Of a stretch of 64,000 nucleotides of DNA, positions 45,205 to 54,001 are shown piece after piece. The notes under the pieces were generated by a model. The model ran no database searches, was not told the origin of the DNA, and saw only the letters and a program-made list of their open reading frames with translations. Within the stretch, counting starts at the first letter, position 1; each line of letters starts with the position of its first letter. The DNA is taken from positions 121,002 through 185,001 of the forward strand of contig NZ_JAAIXY010000027.1 in assembly GCF_010894455.1 (NCBI RefSeq). The letters are read 5' to 3'. The stretch comes from Myxococcus eversor (GTDB taxonomy: Bacteria > Myxococcota > Myxococcia > Myxococcales > Myxococcaceae). Both the position numbers and the translations under genes were made by a program.

Positions 45205-46026
45205 ATGCCTGAGTTACCCGAAGTAGAAATCGCCCGGCGCAATCTGGTGCGCTGGTTCGATGGACGACGCCTCGTGCGCGCGGAGGCGGATGATACCCGC
45301 GTCTTTCGCGGCGCCGAGCGCGGCGACTTCGCGCGACTCCATGGGCGGCTGACGTCGCTCGTCCGGCGGGGCAAGTACCTCCTCTTCGCCTTCGAGGAAG
45401 GCCGGGGCCTGTTGGGCCACCTGGGCATGACGGGCAAGTTCGTCCGGCGCTCGGAAGGGGACGTCGTGCCCTACAGCCGCGCCCGCTTCCACCTGGACAA
45501 CGGGCAGGTGCTGCACTTCGCCGACGCGCGCATGTTCGGCCGGATGGAGCCCGCTCCCGCCTCGGAGCTGCGCTCCCTGGACGTGGTGAAGGCCCTGGGG
45601 AGGGATCCGCTGGCGGACGGCCTCACCGCCGGCCAGCTCGAACAGGCCCTGGCGTCCTCGAAGCAGGACCTGAAGGTCGCCCTGATGGATCAGGCGCGCA
45701 TCGCCGGGATGGGCAACATCCACGCCGCGGAGGCGCTGTTCCGCGCCGGCCTCCATCCCGCCCGCAAGCCCTCCTCCCTCGGCCCCGACGACTGGAAGCG
45801 CCTGGTCCAGGCCATCCGCGCCAGCATCGACTTCGGCCTGGAGGAGCAGGAGGGCGAGGAGCCCGTGTACCTGGAGGAATGGGGCGCCGTCAGCCCGTTC
45901 CTGGTGTATGGGCGCGGTGGTGGCCCGTGCTCCAAGTGCGCCTCGCCGGTGGAGTCCTTCACCCAGGCGGGACGCACCACTTATGCCTGTCCGAAGTGCC
46001 AACCCCGGGGAGGGACAGGGAAATGA
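45205..46026 (+). CDS. mutM: Formamidopyrimidine-DNA glycosylase
   Basis: The 273-aa protein begins PELPEVE, where the Pro after the removed Met is the catalytic nucleophile and Glu follows, which fixes the start at 45205. It has RRGKYLLF (catalytic Lys region), LGHLGMTGKF, the helix-two-turn-helix MDQARIAGMGNIHAAEALF and a zinc finger with CSKC and CPKC pairs around QAGRTTY. It excises 8-oxoguanine and other oxidised purines and cuts the strand. No good ribosome-binding site lies at the normal distance; GAGGGG abuts the ATG. Confidence 0.95.
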   Translation: MPELPEVEIARRNLVRWFDGRRLVRAEADDTRVFRGAERGDFARLHGRLTSLVRRGKYLLFAFEEGRGLLGHLGMTGKFVRRSEGDVVPYSRARFHLDNGQVLHFADARMFGRMEPAPASELRSLDVVKALGRDPLADGLTAGQLEQALASSKQDLKVALMDQARIAGMGNIHAAEALFRAGLHPARKPSSLGPDDWKRLVQAIRASIDFGLEEQEGEEPVYLEEWGAVSPFLVYGRGGGPCSKCASPVESFTQAGRTTYACPKCQPRGGTGK

Positions 46027-46074
46027 CCCTGGACGTCCTGTCGTTCACGACGCGAACTCGCGTCCCGGTTGGCG

Positions 46075-46103
46075 TTGACACCCCCCTGTCCCGTGGCTTG
46101 AAT
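46075..46103 (+). promoter_or_regulatory. Sigma-70-like promoter for the outer-membrane protein gene
   Basis: TTGACA (46075-46080), a 17-base spacer and TTGAAT (46098-46103; four of six matches to TATAAT) lie about 52 bp upstream of the start at 46155. It is the best classical promoter seen in the window and would separate transcription of the outer-membrane protein and lysine genes from mutM. Confidence 0.55.
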
Positions 46104-46154
46104 CGCCCGCCTTTCCGACCCGGCCGCCCCGAGCGGCCCTGGAGATCGTTGCCC

Positions 46155-47966
46155 ATGTCTCACGTCCTGCTGGCGGCGCTGCTCGTCGCTTCCTCCACGG
46201 CCACCGCCCAGGTGCCGGCTGGGGGCACGCCTCCGCCCGCGCCCGCGGAGGCCGCGCCCGCCCCCGCCCCCGCCGAGCCGCCGGCTGTCACGCCCGCCGC
46301 GCCCGCCGCCGTGCAGCCCCCCGCCGCCGAGGGCGAGTCCGTCACCCGCGACGACCTGGAGGCCACCAAGCAGGAGCTGCGCGGAGAGATTCGCGCGGAG
46401 GCCGCCAAGCAGTCCCTCAACGGCGAGGAGTGGAGCGAGGAGTACCCGGAGGAGAAGCGCAAGCTGGAGGTCTTCACGCTCGACGGCTACTTCCGCCTGC
46501 GCCCCACGCTCTTCTACAAGTTCGACCTGGGCAAGGTCCCCGGCCAGGAGATCTTCCCGGCCGTCTCGCCGCGCCGGGGGGAGAACACCCAGTCCTTCGC
46601 CACCATGCGCCTGCGCCTGGACCCCACGTTCAACGTGTCCGAGCAGGTGAAGATCAAGCTCCAGGTGGACGGTCTGGACAACGTGGTGTTCGGCTCCACG
46701 CCGGACACGCTCTACCCGGGGGACCAGCGCAACATCTTCACCGTCTTCTCCGAGGACCAGGAGTCGCTGGGTGACACGCTGTCGGACTCCATCAAGCTGC
46801 GCCGCGCCTACGGCGAGGTGAACACGCCGGTGGGCATCCTGCGCTTCGGCCGCATGGGCAGCCACTGGGGCCTGGGCATGCTGCGCAACGACGGCAACTG
46901 CTTCGACTGCGACTTCGGCGACACGGTGGACCGCGTGCAGTTCGTCACCGAGCCCTTCGCGGGCTGGTACGTGACGCCCATGCTGGACTTCAACTCGGAG
47001 GGCACGTTCTACAAGGGCGGCGCCGAGGGCGAGCCGGTGGACCTGACGCAGGCGGATGACGCCCACAGCTGGGTGCTGGCCATCGCCCGCCGGGACACCG
47101 ACGCGCAGATCCGCTCCAAGCTGGAGAACAACCAGGGCGTGCTCCAGTACGGCCTGCACTTCACCTGGCGCTCGCAGAACTACGACAACGTGAAGGATGC
47201 CGACGGCGCGCTCACGGGCGGCTTCATCCCCCGCGACGCGAACCTGTACATCCCCGACCTCTGGCTGCGGTACGAGGAGCGCAACTGGCGCCTGGAGTTC
47301 GAGCTGGCGGCGGTGTTGGGCAAGATTGGCAACCGCGCGCTCACCACGGGTGATGCGACGTTCGACCAGAGCCTGACGGTGGCGCAGTTCGGCGGCGTGG
47401 CGCAGGGTGAGGTGAAGGTCGCGGACAACAAGCTGACGCTGGGCCTGGAGCTGGGCTTCGCCTCCGGCGACAAGGCGCCGGGCTTCGGCAACTACCCGGG
47501 CCGTCAGGGCTCGGGCACCAACGGCTACACCAACCCGGGTGACGTGGAAGGCCGCCAGTACCGCTGCGACAACGGAGGCTGCTCCGACTCCGCCATCCGC
47601 AACTTCCGCTTCAACCGCGACTACCGCATCGACCTCATCCTCTGGCGCGAGCTGATTGGCGGCGTCACCGACGCGTTCTACGTGCGCCCGTCCGTGAAGT
47701 ACGCGGTGGCGCCGGGCATCGACCTGTATGGCCGCCTCATCTACTCGCAGGCGCTCTACGCGGAGTCGACGCCGTCCTTCGTCAGCAAGTCGCTGGGCGT
47801 GGAGGTCAACGCGGGCGTGGACTACACCACCGAGGACGGCTTCATCGCGGGCATCGCCTACGGCATCCTGTTCCCCATGGGCGGTCTGCAGGCCTACACG
47901 GATGCCCTGAAGGCGGATTTGGAGACGCCGCACAGCATCCGCGGCTGGCTGGGCGTGAAGTTCTAG
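46155..47966 (+). CDS. Large outer-membrane beta-barrel protein (TIGR04551-like)
   Basis: The 603-aa protein starts with a signal peptide (cleavage near TATAQ), then a Pro/Ala-rich stretch and a short acidic coiled-coil-like segment (DDLEATKQELRGEIRAEAAKQ), followed by a porin-like domain rich in alternating hydrophobic strands and aromatic residues, ending in GWLGVKF with terminal Phe as in many outer-membrane barrels. It resembles the deltaproteobacterial TIGR04551 family of unknown function. Substrate is unknown. A two-base gap separates it from lptM, so it may head the lysine operon. Confidence 0.82.
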   Translation: MSHVLLAALLVASSTATAQVPAGGTPPPAPAEAAPAPAPAEPPAVTPAAPAAVQPPAAEGESVTRDDLEATKQELRGEIRAEAAKQSLNGEEWSEEYPEEKRKLEVFTLDGYFRLRPTLFYKFDLGKVPGQEIFPAVSPRRGENTQSFATMRLRLDPTFNVSEQVKIKLQVDGLDNVVFGSTPDTLYPGDQRNIFTVFSEDQESLGDTLSDSIKLRRAYGEVNTPVGILRFGRMGSHWGLGMLRNDGNCFDCDFGDTVDRVQFVTEPFAGWYVTPMLDFNSEGTFYKGGAEGEPVDLTQADDAHSWVLAIARRDTDAQIRSKLENNQGVLQYGLHFTWRSQNYDNVKDADGALTGGFIPRDANLYIPDLWLRYEERNWRLEFELAAVLGKIGNRALTTGDATFDQSLTVAQFGGVAQGEVKVADNKLTLGLELGFASGDKAPGFGNYPGRQGSGTNGYTNPGDVEGRQYRCDNGGCSDSAIRNFRFNRDYRIDLILWRELIGGVTDAFYVRPSVKYAVAPGIDLYGRLIYSQALYAESTPSFVSKSLGVEVNAGVDYTTEDGFIAGIAYGILFPMGGLQAYTDALKADLETPHSIRGWLGVKF

Positions 47967-47968
47967 TC

Positions 47969-48208
47969 ATGAAGCGCGCCCTCACGTCGCTCGGGGTCGC
48001 CACCGTCCTGGTGTTGGGGATGGTGGCGTGCGGCATCAAGGGTCCGGCCAAGCCGCCACTGGCGGCGCCGGTGCCGGCGACGGAGACCCCTCCGCCGCCG
48101 TCGGACACCGCGCCCGTCAGCGTGGAGTCCTCGGGGCCATCGATTATTTCGACGACGGATGGCGGGGCCCTGACGCCCACCACCCAAATCGACGCTGGGA
48201 CACCGTGA
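47969..48208 (+). CDS. lptM: LptM-like small lipoprotein (LPS-assembly helper)
   Basis: The 79-aa product has a signal peptide, lipobox VAC (Cys21) and the post-lipid motif CGIKGPAKPP, which is the hallmark of LptM (YifL). In E. coli LptM helps oxidative maturation of the LPS translocon LptD. In many bacteria this gene sits just before lysA or dapF, as here. The rest is Pro/Thr-rich and disordered. Its stop overlaps the lysA GTG start by 4 bp. Confidence 0.85.
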   Translation: MKRALTSLGVATVLVLGMVACGIKGPAKPPLAAPVPATETPPPPSDTAPVSVESSGPSIISTTDGGALTPTTQIDAGTP

Positions 48209-49446
48209 GCTCCTTTCCGTACCGCAAGGGCGTGCTGCACGCGGAAGCCGTGCCGCTGCCCGCCATCGCCGACGCGGTGGGCACCCCCACCTATGTCTAT
48301 TCCACCGCCGCGCTGACCCAGGCCTTCCGCGCGGTGACGGAGGCGTTCTCCGACGCACGACCCCTGGTCTGCTACTCGGTGAAGGCCAACTCCAACCTCG
48401 CCATCCTCCGGCTGTTCGCGGAGCTGGGCGGGGGCTTCGACATCGTCTCCGGCGGAGAGCTGGCCCGCGTGCGGCATGCGGGCGGCGAGGCCGCGAAGAC
48501 GGTGTTCGCGGGCGTGGGCAAGACGCAGGAGGAGATGGAGGCAGCGCTCGCCGCGGGCATCCTCCTCTTCAACGTGGAGAGCGCCGAGGAACTGGAGGCG
48601 CTGGACGCGGTGGGGCGCCGGTTGGGGCGACGCGCGCCGTTCGCGTTGCGCGTCAACCCGGAGGTGGACCCTCGCACGCACCGCTACATCGCCACCGGGC
48701 TGAAGACGTCCAAGTTCGGCGTGCCCTTCGAGGAGGCGGTGGACCTCTACGCGCGCTCGAAGAAGATGAAGGGCGTGCGGGCCGCGGGCCTGGACTGTCA
48801 CATCGGCTCGCAGCTCACCCAGAGCTCGCCGCTGCGCGCGGCGCTCGGCAAGGTGGCGGGGCTGTACCAGGAGCTGAAGGCCCGGAAGCACGCGCTGGAG
48901 TACCTGGACGTGGGCGGCGGCCTGGGCATCACCTACTCGGACGAGACGCCTCCCTCGGTGGAGGAGTACGCGCGCGTCGTGCTGGCGGCGACGAAGGACA
49001 CGGGCGCGCGGCTGGTGCTGGAGCCGGGGCGCTCGCTGGTGGGCAACGCGGGCGTGCTGCTCACCCGCGTGCTGTACCGCAAGCAGACCCCCGCCAAGCA
49101 CTTCACCGTGGTGGACGCGGGCATGAATGACCTGCTCCGCCCCGCCCTCTACGAGGCCCACCACGCCTTCGTCCCCCTGCTGAAGCGGCGAGGCAAGGCG
49201 GTGGAGGTGGACGTCGTGGGGCCGGTGTGTGAGTCCACCGACGTGCTGGCCAAGGCCCGGCCCCTGGTGCTCCCCCAGGCGGGCGAGCTGTATGCCTTCC
49301 TCAGCGCCGGCGCGTACGGGATGAGCATGGCTTCTAACTACAATTCCCGCCCCCGTCCGGCCGAAGTCCTGGTGGATGGAGAGGCGTGGCGGGTGGTGAG
49401 GGAGCGGGAGCGCACCGAGGATCTCTGGCGCGGCGAGCGGGCCTGA
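48205..49446 (+). CDS. lysA: Diaminopimelate decarboxylase
   Basis: The 413-aa protein begins at a GTG that overlaps the lptM stop. It has the fold-type III PLP signatures VCYSVKANSN (Schiff-base Lys), GGGFDIVSGGEL, HIGSQLT, GGGLGITY, LEPGRSLVGN and PVCESTD (cross-subunit Cys). It removes CO2 from meso-diaminopimelate to make lysine. dapA follows 16 bp later. Confidence 0.96.
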   Translation: MSSFPYRKGVLHAEAVPLPAIADAVGTPTYVYSTAALTQAFRAVTEAFSDARPLVCYSVKANSNLAILRLFAELGGGFDIVSGGELARVRHAGGEAAKTVFAGVGKTQEEMEAALAAGILLFNVESAEELEALDAVGRRLGRRAPFALRVNPEVDPRTHRYIATGLKTSKFGVPFEEAVDLYARSKKMKGVRAAGLDCHIGSQLTQSSPLRAALGKVAGLYQELKARKHALEYLDVGGGLGITYSDETPPSVEEYARVVLAATKDTGARLVLEPGRSLVGNAGVLLTRVLYRKQTPAKHFTVVDAGMNDLLRPALYEAHHAFVPLLKRRGKAVEVDVVGPVCESTDVLAKARPLVLPQAGELYAFLSAGAYGMSMASNYNSRPRPAEVLVDGEAWRVVRERERTEDLWRGERA

Positions 49447-49462
49447 ACATATAAGCGCCGGA

Positions 49463-50350
49463 ATGAAGACCTTCGAAGGTTCCATGACGGCGCTCGCGAC
49501 TCCGTTCCGGAACGGCGCGCTCGACGAGTCGGCCTACCGGGCGCTGGTGCGCCAGCAGATTGAAGGCGGCACCAGCGTGCTGGTGCCCATGGGCACCACC
49601 GGCGAGTCCGTCACGATGAACGCCGAAGAGCGCGCCCGCGCGGTGCGCGTGGTGGTGGAGGAGGCGAAGGGCCGCGTGGGAGTGCTGGGCGGCGCCGGCT
49701 CCAACAACACCGCGGAGGTGATTGAGAGCGTGGCGCGCGTGCGTGATGCCGGCGCGGATGGCTCGCTCATCGTCACGCCGTACTACAACAAGCCCACGCA
49801 GGCGGGGCTGGTGGAGCACTTCCGCGCGGTGGCTCGCGCGCACCCGGGCTTCCCGATTGTCGCCTACAACGTCCCGGGCCGCACGGGCGTGGACCTGCTG
49901 CCGGAGACGGTGCAGCGGCTGTGCGACTTCCCCGAAGTGGTCGCCATCAAGGAAGCCACCGGCAACATGGCCCGGGCGGTGGACATCCTGGAGAAGTGTG
50001 GCGACCGGCTGACGCTGTTGTCCGGCGACGACTTCACCGTGCTGCCCTTCCTCGCGTGCGGCGGCAAGGGCGTCATCTCCGTGTCCTCCAACGTGGCGCC
50101 CCGGCTGATGGCGGACCTGGTGGCCGCGGGCCGCGCGGGTGACTTCGCCAAGGCGCGTGAGCTGCAGGTGAAGCTGAACAACCTGCACCGGCTGCTCTTC
50201 GTGGAGTCCAGCCCCATCCCGGTGAAGTGGGGGCTGCACCTCCTGGGGCTGTTCGGTCCGGAGGTCCGCCTGCCGCTGGTGCCGATGACGGGGCCCAACG
50301 CGGAGAAGCTGGGCGACGAGCTGCGGCACCTGGGCCTCTTGAAGCACTGA
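49463..50350 (+). CDS. dapA: 4-Hydroxy-tetrahydrodipicolinate synthase
   Basis: The 295-aa protein shows the class I aldolase signatures of DapA: GTTGESVTM, VTPYYNKPTQ (catalytic Tyr), YNVPGRTGVDL and VAIKEATGN (Schiff-base Lys). It condenses pyruvate with aspartate semialdehyde, the first committed step to diaminopimelate and lysine. Length is standard. dapB follows 33 bp later with its own ribosome-binding site. Confidence 0.97.
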   Translation: MKTFEGSMTALATPFRNGALDESAYRALVRQQIEGGTSVLVPMGTTGESVTMNAEERARAVRVVVEEAKGRVGVLGGAGSNNTAEVIESVARVRDAGADGSLIVTPYYNKPTQAGLVEHFRAVARAHPGFPIVAYNVPGRTGVDLLPETVQRLCDFPEVVAIKEATGNMARAVDILEKCGDRLTLLSGDDFTVLPFLACGGKGVISVSSNVAPRLMADLVAAGRAGDFAKARELQVKLNNLHRLLFVESSPIPVKWGLHLLGLFGPEVRLPLVPMTGPNAEKLGDELRHLGLLKH

Positions 50351-50383
50351 GCGCCACGACACGACACCGAGGAGCGCGGCCAC

Positions 50384-51199
50384 ATGATTCGCACCGTCAT
50401 CACCGGCATCACCGGTCGCATGGGCAGCACGCTGCTGCGCCTGACGCGTGACGCGGAGGACCTGCAGGTGGTGGGCGCCACGGAGCGGCCGGGCAGCACC
50501 GCGGTGGGTCTGGACGCGGGCCTCGCCGCGCGGCTGGGCGCGCTGGAGGTGCAGGTGGTGGACGACCTGGCCCGCGCGCTCGACACGGCGAAGGCGGACG
50601 TCGTCATCGACTTCACCAGCGCCGAGGTGAGCGTGGCCCACGCGAAGGCGTGCGCGGCGCACGGCGTGGCCTTCGTCTGCGGTTCCACGGGCTTCTCGCC
50701 GGAGCAATCGGCGCTGCTGGCGGAGTGCGCGAAGGCGGTTCCCATCGTCGCCGCGCCGAACATGTCGGTGGGCGTCAACCTGGTCATCCGCGTGGCCGCG
50801 GAGCTGGCGCGGGTGCTGGGGTCGGGCTTCGACGTGGAGGTGCTGGAGGCGCACCACCGCATGAAGAAGGACGCGCCCAGCGGCACCGCGCTGCGGCTGG
50901 CGGAGGTGCTCGCCTCCGCGCTCGGCCGCACGCAGGACGACCTGACATTCGCCCGGGAGGGCCAGATTGGCGCCCGGCCCGCCAGCGAGATTGGCGTGCA
51001 GACGCTCCGGGGCGGAGATGTGGTGGGAGAGCACACCGTGTACTTCTTCGGGGAGGGCGAGCGCATCGAGCTGACGCATCGGGCCACCAGTCGAGATCAG
51101 TTCGGGCTGGGGGCGCTGCGCGCGGCGCGCTGGGTGGTGGGCCGCCCTCCGGGGCTGTATGACATGGCCGACGTGCTCGGCTTCCAGAGGACTTCATGA
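50384..51199 (+). CDS. dapB: 4-Hydroxy-tetrahydrodipicolinate reductase
   Basis: The 271-aa protein has the nucleotide-binding start TGITGRMGSTLLRL, DVVIDFTSAE, CGSTGFS, AAPNMSVGVNL and the catalytic region EAHHRMKKDAPSGTA. It reduces the DapA product with NAD(P)H. GAGGAG precedes the ATG. It overlaps the next gene by 4 bp (ATGA). Confidence 0.97.
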   Translation: MIRTVITGITGRMGSTLLRLTRDAEDLQVVGATERPGSTAVGLDAGLAARLGALEVQVVDDLARALDTAKADVVIDFTSAEVSVAHAKACAAHGVAFVCGSTGFSPEQSALLAECAKAVPIVAAPNMSVGVNLVIRVAAELARVLGSGFDVEVLEAHHRMKKDAPSGTALRLAEVLASALGRTQDDLTFAREGQIGARPASEIGVQTLRGGDVVGEHTVYFFGEGERIELTHRATSRDQFGLGALRAARWVVGRPPGLYDMADVLGFQRTS

Positions 51200-51969
51200 C
51201 GACCGCCCGCTACTGCCGCTTCCTCCACGAAGGCCGCGCGAACCATGGCCGCGTCGAGGGCTCCGAGGTGGTGGTGCTCACCTCGGCCCCCTGGTTGGGC
51301 GGGGTCAAGGACACGGGCATCCGCCGCTCGCTGTCGGCGGTGACGTTGCTGGTGCCGTCGGACGCATCAAAAGTCGTCTGCATCGGCCAGAACTACCGCA
51401 AGCACGCGGAGGAGATGGGCAAGCCCGTCCCCACCGAGCCGCTCATCTTCACCAAGCCCTCCACCGCGCTCAACGGCCCGGGCTCGCCCATCCGCATCCC
51501 CAAGGCGAGCCAGGAAGTGCACTACGAGGCGGAGCTGGCGCTCGTCATCGGCGAGCGGCTGAAGAACGCCGACGAGACGACGGCCGCGCGCGCCATCTGG
51601 GGCCTGACGTGCTTCAACGACGTCACCGCGCGAGACATCCAGAAGCGCGAGACGCAGCACACCCGCGCCAAGGGCTACGACACCTTCGCGTGCGCGGGCC
51701 CGTGGGCGGTGACGGGGCTGTCCTCGGCGGACCTCCAGATCTCCTGCCGGGTGAACGGGCAGGTGCGCCAGGACAGCCGCACGTCCGACATGGTGTTCAG
51801 CCCTGCTCGGCTGGTGGCTTTCATCTCCCACATCATGACGCTCCTGCCGGGGGACCTCATCAGCACCGGCACGCCGTCGGGGGTAGGGAAGCTGTCGGCC
51901 GGTGACTCGGTCGAGGTGGAAGTCCAGGGAATCGGGACGCTGCTCAATCCGGTTGAGCTGGAGCCGTGA
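51196..51969 (+). CDS. Fumarylacetoacetate hydrolase family protein
   Basis: The 257-aa protein has the FAH fold: VVCIGQNYRKHAEEMG, PLIFTKPSTALNGPGSPI, metal ligands in HYEAELALVIG, and FNDVTARDIQ, with GDLISTGTPSGVG near the end. Members hydrolyse or decarboxylate beta-diketo acids, including oxaloacetate. It lies inside the dap operon, coupled to dapB and folK by 4-bp overlaps. A role as oxaloacetate decarboxylase near aspartate-family synthesis is possible but unproven. Confidence 0.9.
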   Translation: MTTARYCRFLHEGRANHGRVEGSEVVVLTSAPWLGGVKDTGIRRSLSAVTLLVPSDASKVVCIGQNYRKHAEEMGKPVPTEPLIFTKPSTALNGPGSPIRIPKASQEVHYEAELALVIGERLKNADETTAARAIWGLTCFNDVTARDIQKRETQHTRAKGYDTFACAGPWAVTGLSSADLQISCRVNGQVRQDSRTSDMVFSPARLVAFISHIMTLLPGDLISTGTPSGVGKLSAGDSVEVEVQGIGTLLNPVELEP

Positions 51970-52490
51970 GCACCATCATCTATGTCGGGTTGGGCTCGAA
52001 TGAGGGGGACCGGGAGTCCCACCTCGTCGCCGCCCTCACCGCGCTGTCCCGCATCGACGCGGTGGCCGTGCTTCGTTGTTCCTCACTCTTCGACAGCGCC
52101 CCGGTGGGGCCGCCGCAGCCGCGCTATCTGAACGCGGTGGTGGCGCTGGACTGCGATTTGTCGCCGCAGCGGCTGCTCGTCATCCTTCAGCAGATCGAGA
52201 AGGACCTGGGCCGGAGGCGCGAGCAGCACTGGGGCCCGCGCACCATCGACCTGGACATCCTCTTCTGCGAGGGTCGAGTGGTGGCGGACCCTCACCTCCA
52301 GGTGCCGCATCTGGAGCTGCACAAGCGACGCTTCGCCCTGGAGCCGTTGGCGGAGCTGTCGCCCGACTTGCTGCACCCCGTGCTGGGAATGACGGTGAAG
52401 GAGCTCCTCGGGAAACTCGCCCCGCAGGATGTCCGCAGGAGTGAGGCCACCGCGTGGCCCGAAGCGAGCCTGCCGAGCAACGAGACATGA
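51966..52490 (+). CDS. folK: 2-Amino-4-hydroxy-6-hydroxymethyldihydropteridine pyrophosphokinase
   Basis: The 174-aa protein (GTG start overlapping the previous stop) has YVGLGSNEGDRESHL, DSAPVGPPQPRYLNAVVAL and the HPPK signature HWGPRTIDLDILF, with Asp metal ligands. It transfers pyrophosphate from ATP to the pterin in folate synthesis. Placement next to the dap genes with no other fol genes is unusual; folA lies 17 kb away. The next gene overlaps by 4 bp. Confidence 0.95.
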   Translation: MSTIIYVGLGSNEGDRESHLVAALTALSRIDAVAVLRCSSLFDSAPVGPPQPRYLNAVVALDCDLSPQRLLVILQQIEKDLGRRREQHWGPRTIDLDILFCEGRVVADPHLQVPHLELHKRRFALEPLAELSPDLLHPVLGMTVKELLGKLAPQDVRRSEATAWPEASLPSNET

Positions 52491-53851
52491 ACCTTTCCCT
52501 GGCCCTGGCCACCGCGGCGCTGCTCGCCGCCGAGCCTTCCCCGTTGCCCCCTGGTCACCCGGTTGTCCCTCCAGGGACCCAGGTGTCGCCCGCGAAGCCG
52601 TCCGCCGCCATGGGGGGGGGCGCGCTGCCCGAGGGTCATCCTCCGGTGGAAGGTGGGGCCGCTCCCGCCGCGGCGCCCACGGGCGAGCTGCCCTCGGGAC
52701 ATCCCCCGGTGTCCGGCACCGGCAAGGCGCCTCCGTCCGCGGAGGAGCTGCTGCGCCAGCTCGACTCGACGGAGGGGCTGCAGGGGCGGGAGAAGACCTT
52801 CGAAATCGCGGCGTCGCTGGGGCGCCTGTACTACCTGAACGGCCGCAACGCGGAGGCGGTGACGTACCTGCTCCAGGCCGACGAGCGCGCCAAGTCGGTG
52901 CGCGACCTGTTCCTCGCGCAGCGCAAGAAGCTGGGCAAGGCGACGCTGGCCACGGCGGAGGCCGCGGGTTGCGGCTTCACGACGGGGCAGGCGGTGGAGT
53001 CGATGGGCGCGGTGGCGCAGGAGCGCGCGAAGAAGGGCGACGTCGCGGGCGCGGCGGCCTGTGCTCGCGCGGCGCTGGAGCCCGCGCTGGAGACGGGAGT
53101 GATGCGCGCCAACGCGCTCTTCCTCACCGGTGACACGGCGGGCGCGCTGGGCGCGTATGTCGCGGTGCTGGAGGTGGAGCCCAAGCACGAAGAGGCGCTC
53201 TACGGGCGCTCGGCGGTGCTGTTCGAGACGAAGGGCGAGGACCTGGCGGCGCTGAAGCAGGCGCGCGAGGGCTTCGAGGCGGTGCAGGCGATGAACCCCA
53301 CCTCCTCGCGAGCGGCCGCGGCGAAGCGGCTGGCGACGCTGGTGGACGAGACGGTGAAGGCGGGAGGTCGGGCGAAGCTGCTCGCGTCGCGCGCCGAGGA
53401 CCGTCGCATCCGGCTGGCGCAGGCGCCCGTGGCGCAGGGGCCGGACGTGCCTCGTCCGCTGACGAAGGAGATGGTGGACGCGGTGCAGAACACCGAGCGC
53501 ACGCCGGAGCTGGAGCAGGGCCTGGCGAAGCTGGTGGACGAGGGCGAGGAGCACCTGGCGAAGGGGCGCTTCCAGGAGGCGCTCGGCAACTACACGCGCG
53601 TGGTGCCCTTCCAGCCGGAGAACGGCCGCGCGAAGGCGGGCATGGCCTGGGCGCTGGTGGGCCTGGGTCGTCCCATGGCCGCGCGCGTGTGGGGCGTGGC
53701 GGTGCAGTCGGACCCGGCGTCGGTGGAGAAGCTGGGCGACACCCTCAAGGCCAAGGGCGACGAGAAGGGCGCCAAGGCCCTCTGGGAAAAGCTGGCCTCG
53801 GACGCACCCGACTACAACAAGTCGGCGCTCCAGGCGAAGCTCACGCAGTAG
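52487..53851 (+). CDS. Exported TPR protein with LPxGHP repeats
   Basis: The 454-aa protein begins with a short signal-like segment (MNLSLALATAALLAAE). Residues 17-80 contain three copies of an LP-x-GHP-x-V motif (LPPGHPVVPP, LPEGHPPVEG, LPSGHPPVSG). The rest is helical with TPR-like pairs, for example EAVTYLLQADERAKSV, NALFLTGDTAGALGAYVAVLEVEPKHEEALYGR and GRFQEALGNYTRVVPFQPENGRAKAGMAWALVGLG. It is probably a periplasmic scaffold. Its start overlaps the folK stop (ATGA), so it is the last gene of the operon. Confidence 0.8.
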   Translation: MNLSLALATAALLAAEPSPLPPGHPVVPPGTQVSPAKPSAAMGGGALPEGHPPVEGGAAPAAAPTGELPSGHPPVSGTGKAPPSAEELLRQLDSTEGLQGREKTFEIAASLGRLYYLNGRNAEAVTYLLQADERAKSVRDLFLAQRKKLGKATLATAEAAGCGFTTGQAVESMGAVAQERAKKGDVAGAAACARAALEPALETGVMRANALFLTGDTAGALGAYVAVLEVEPKHEEALYGRSAVLFETKGEDLAALKQAREGFEAVQAMNPTSSRAAAAKRLATLVDETVKAGGRAKLLASRAEDRRIRLAQAPVAQGPDVPRPLTKEMVDAVQNTERTPELEQGLAKLVDEGEEHLAKGRFQEALGNYTRVVPFQPENGRAKAGMAWALVGLGRPMAARVWGVAVQSDPASVEKLGDTLKAKGDEKGAKALWEKLASDAPDYNKSALQAKLTQ

Positions 53852-53971
53852 GCGTCACCAGGAGCACGGGCGTCACATGGCGCCCGGTGCTTCGGTGGGG
53901 CAGGCATCGGTTCCGCATCGTGAGTGCCCGTCGAGGCGGGCGTTCCGAGCGTCCTCGCTGCTCTCGATGGA

Positions 53972-53993
53972 GTCGCCTCGGAAGCGAGGCGGC
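53972..53993 (-). terminator. Hairpin after kdsD
   Basis: GTCGCCTCG, a GAAG loop and CGAGGCGGC form a 9-bp stem with one G-T pair, 8 bp past the kdsD stop codon. It may also stop transcripts from the convergent TPR gene. Confidence 0.5.
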
Positions 53994-54001
53994 ACGCGCA
54001 C

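Noticed and set aside
45981..47933. Minus-strand frame of 650 codons opposite the outer-membrane protein
   Set aside because: Shadow of a strongly GC-biased gene; the plus strand has signal peptide, barrel pattern and promoter.
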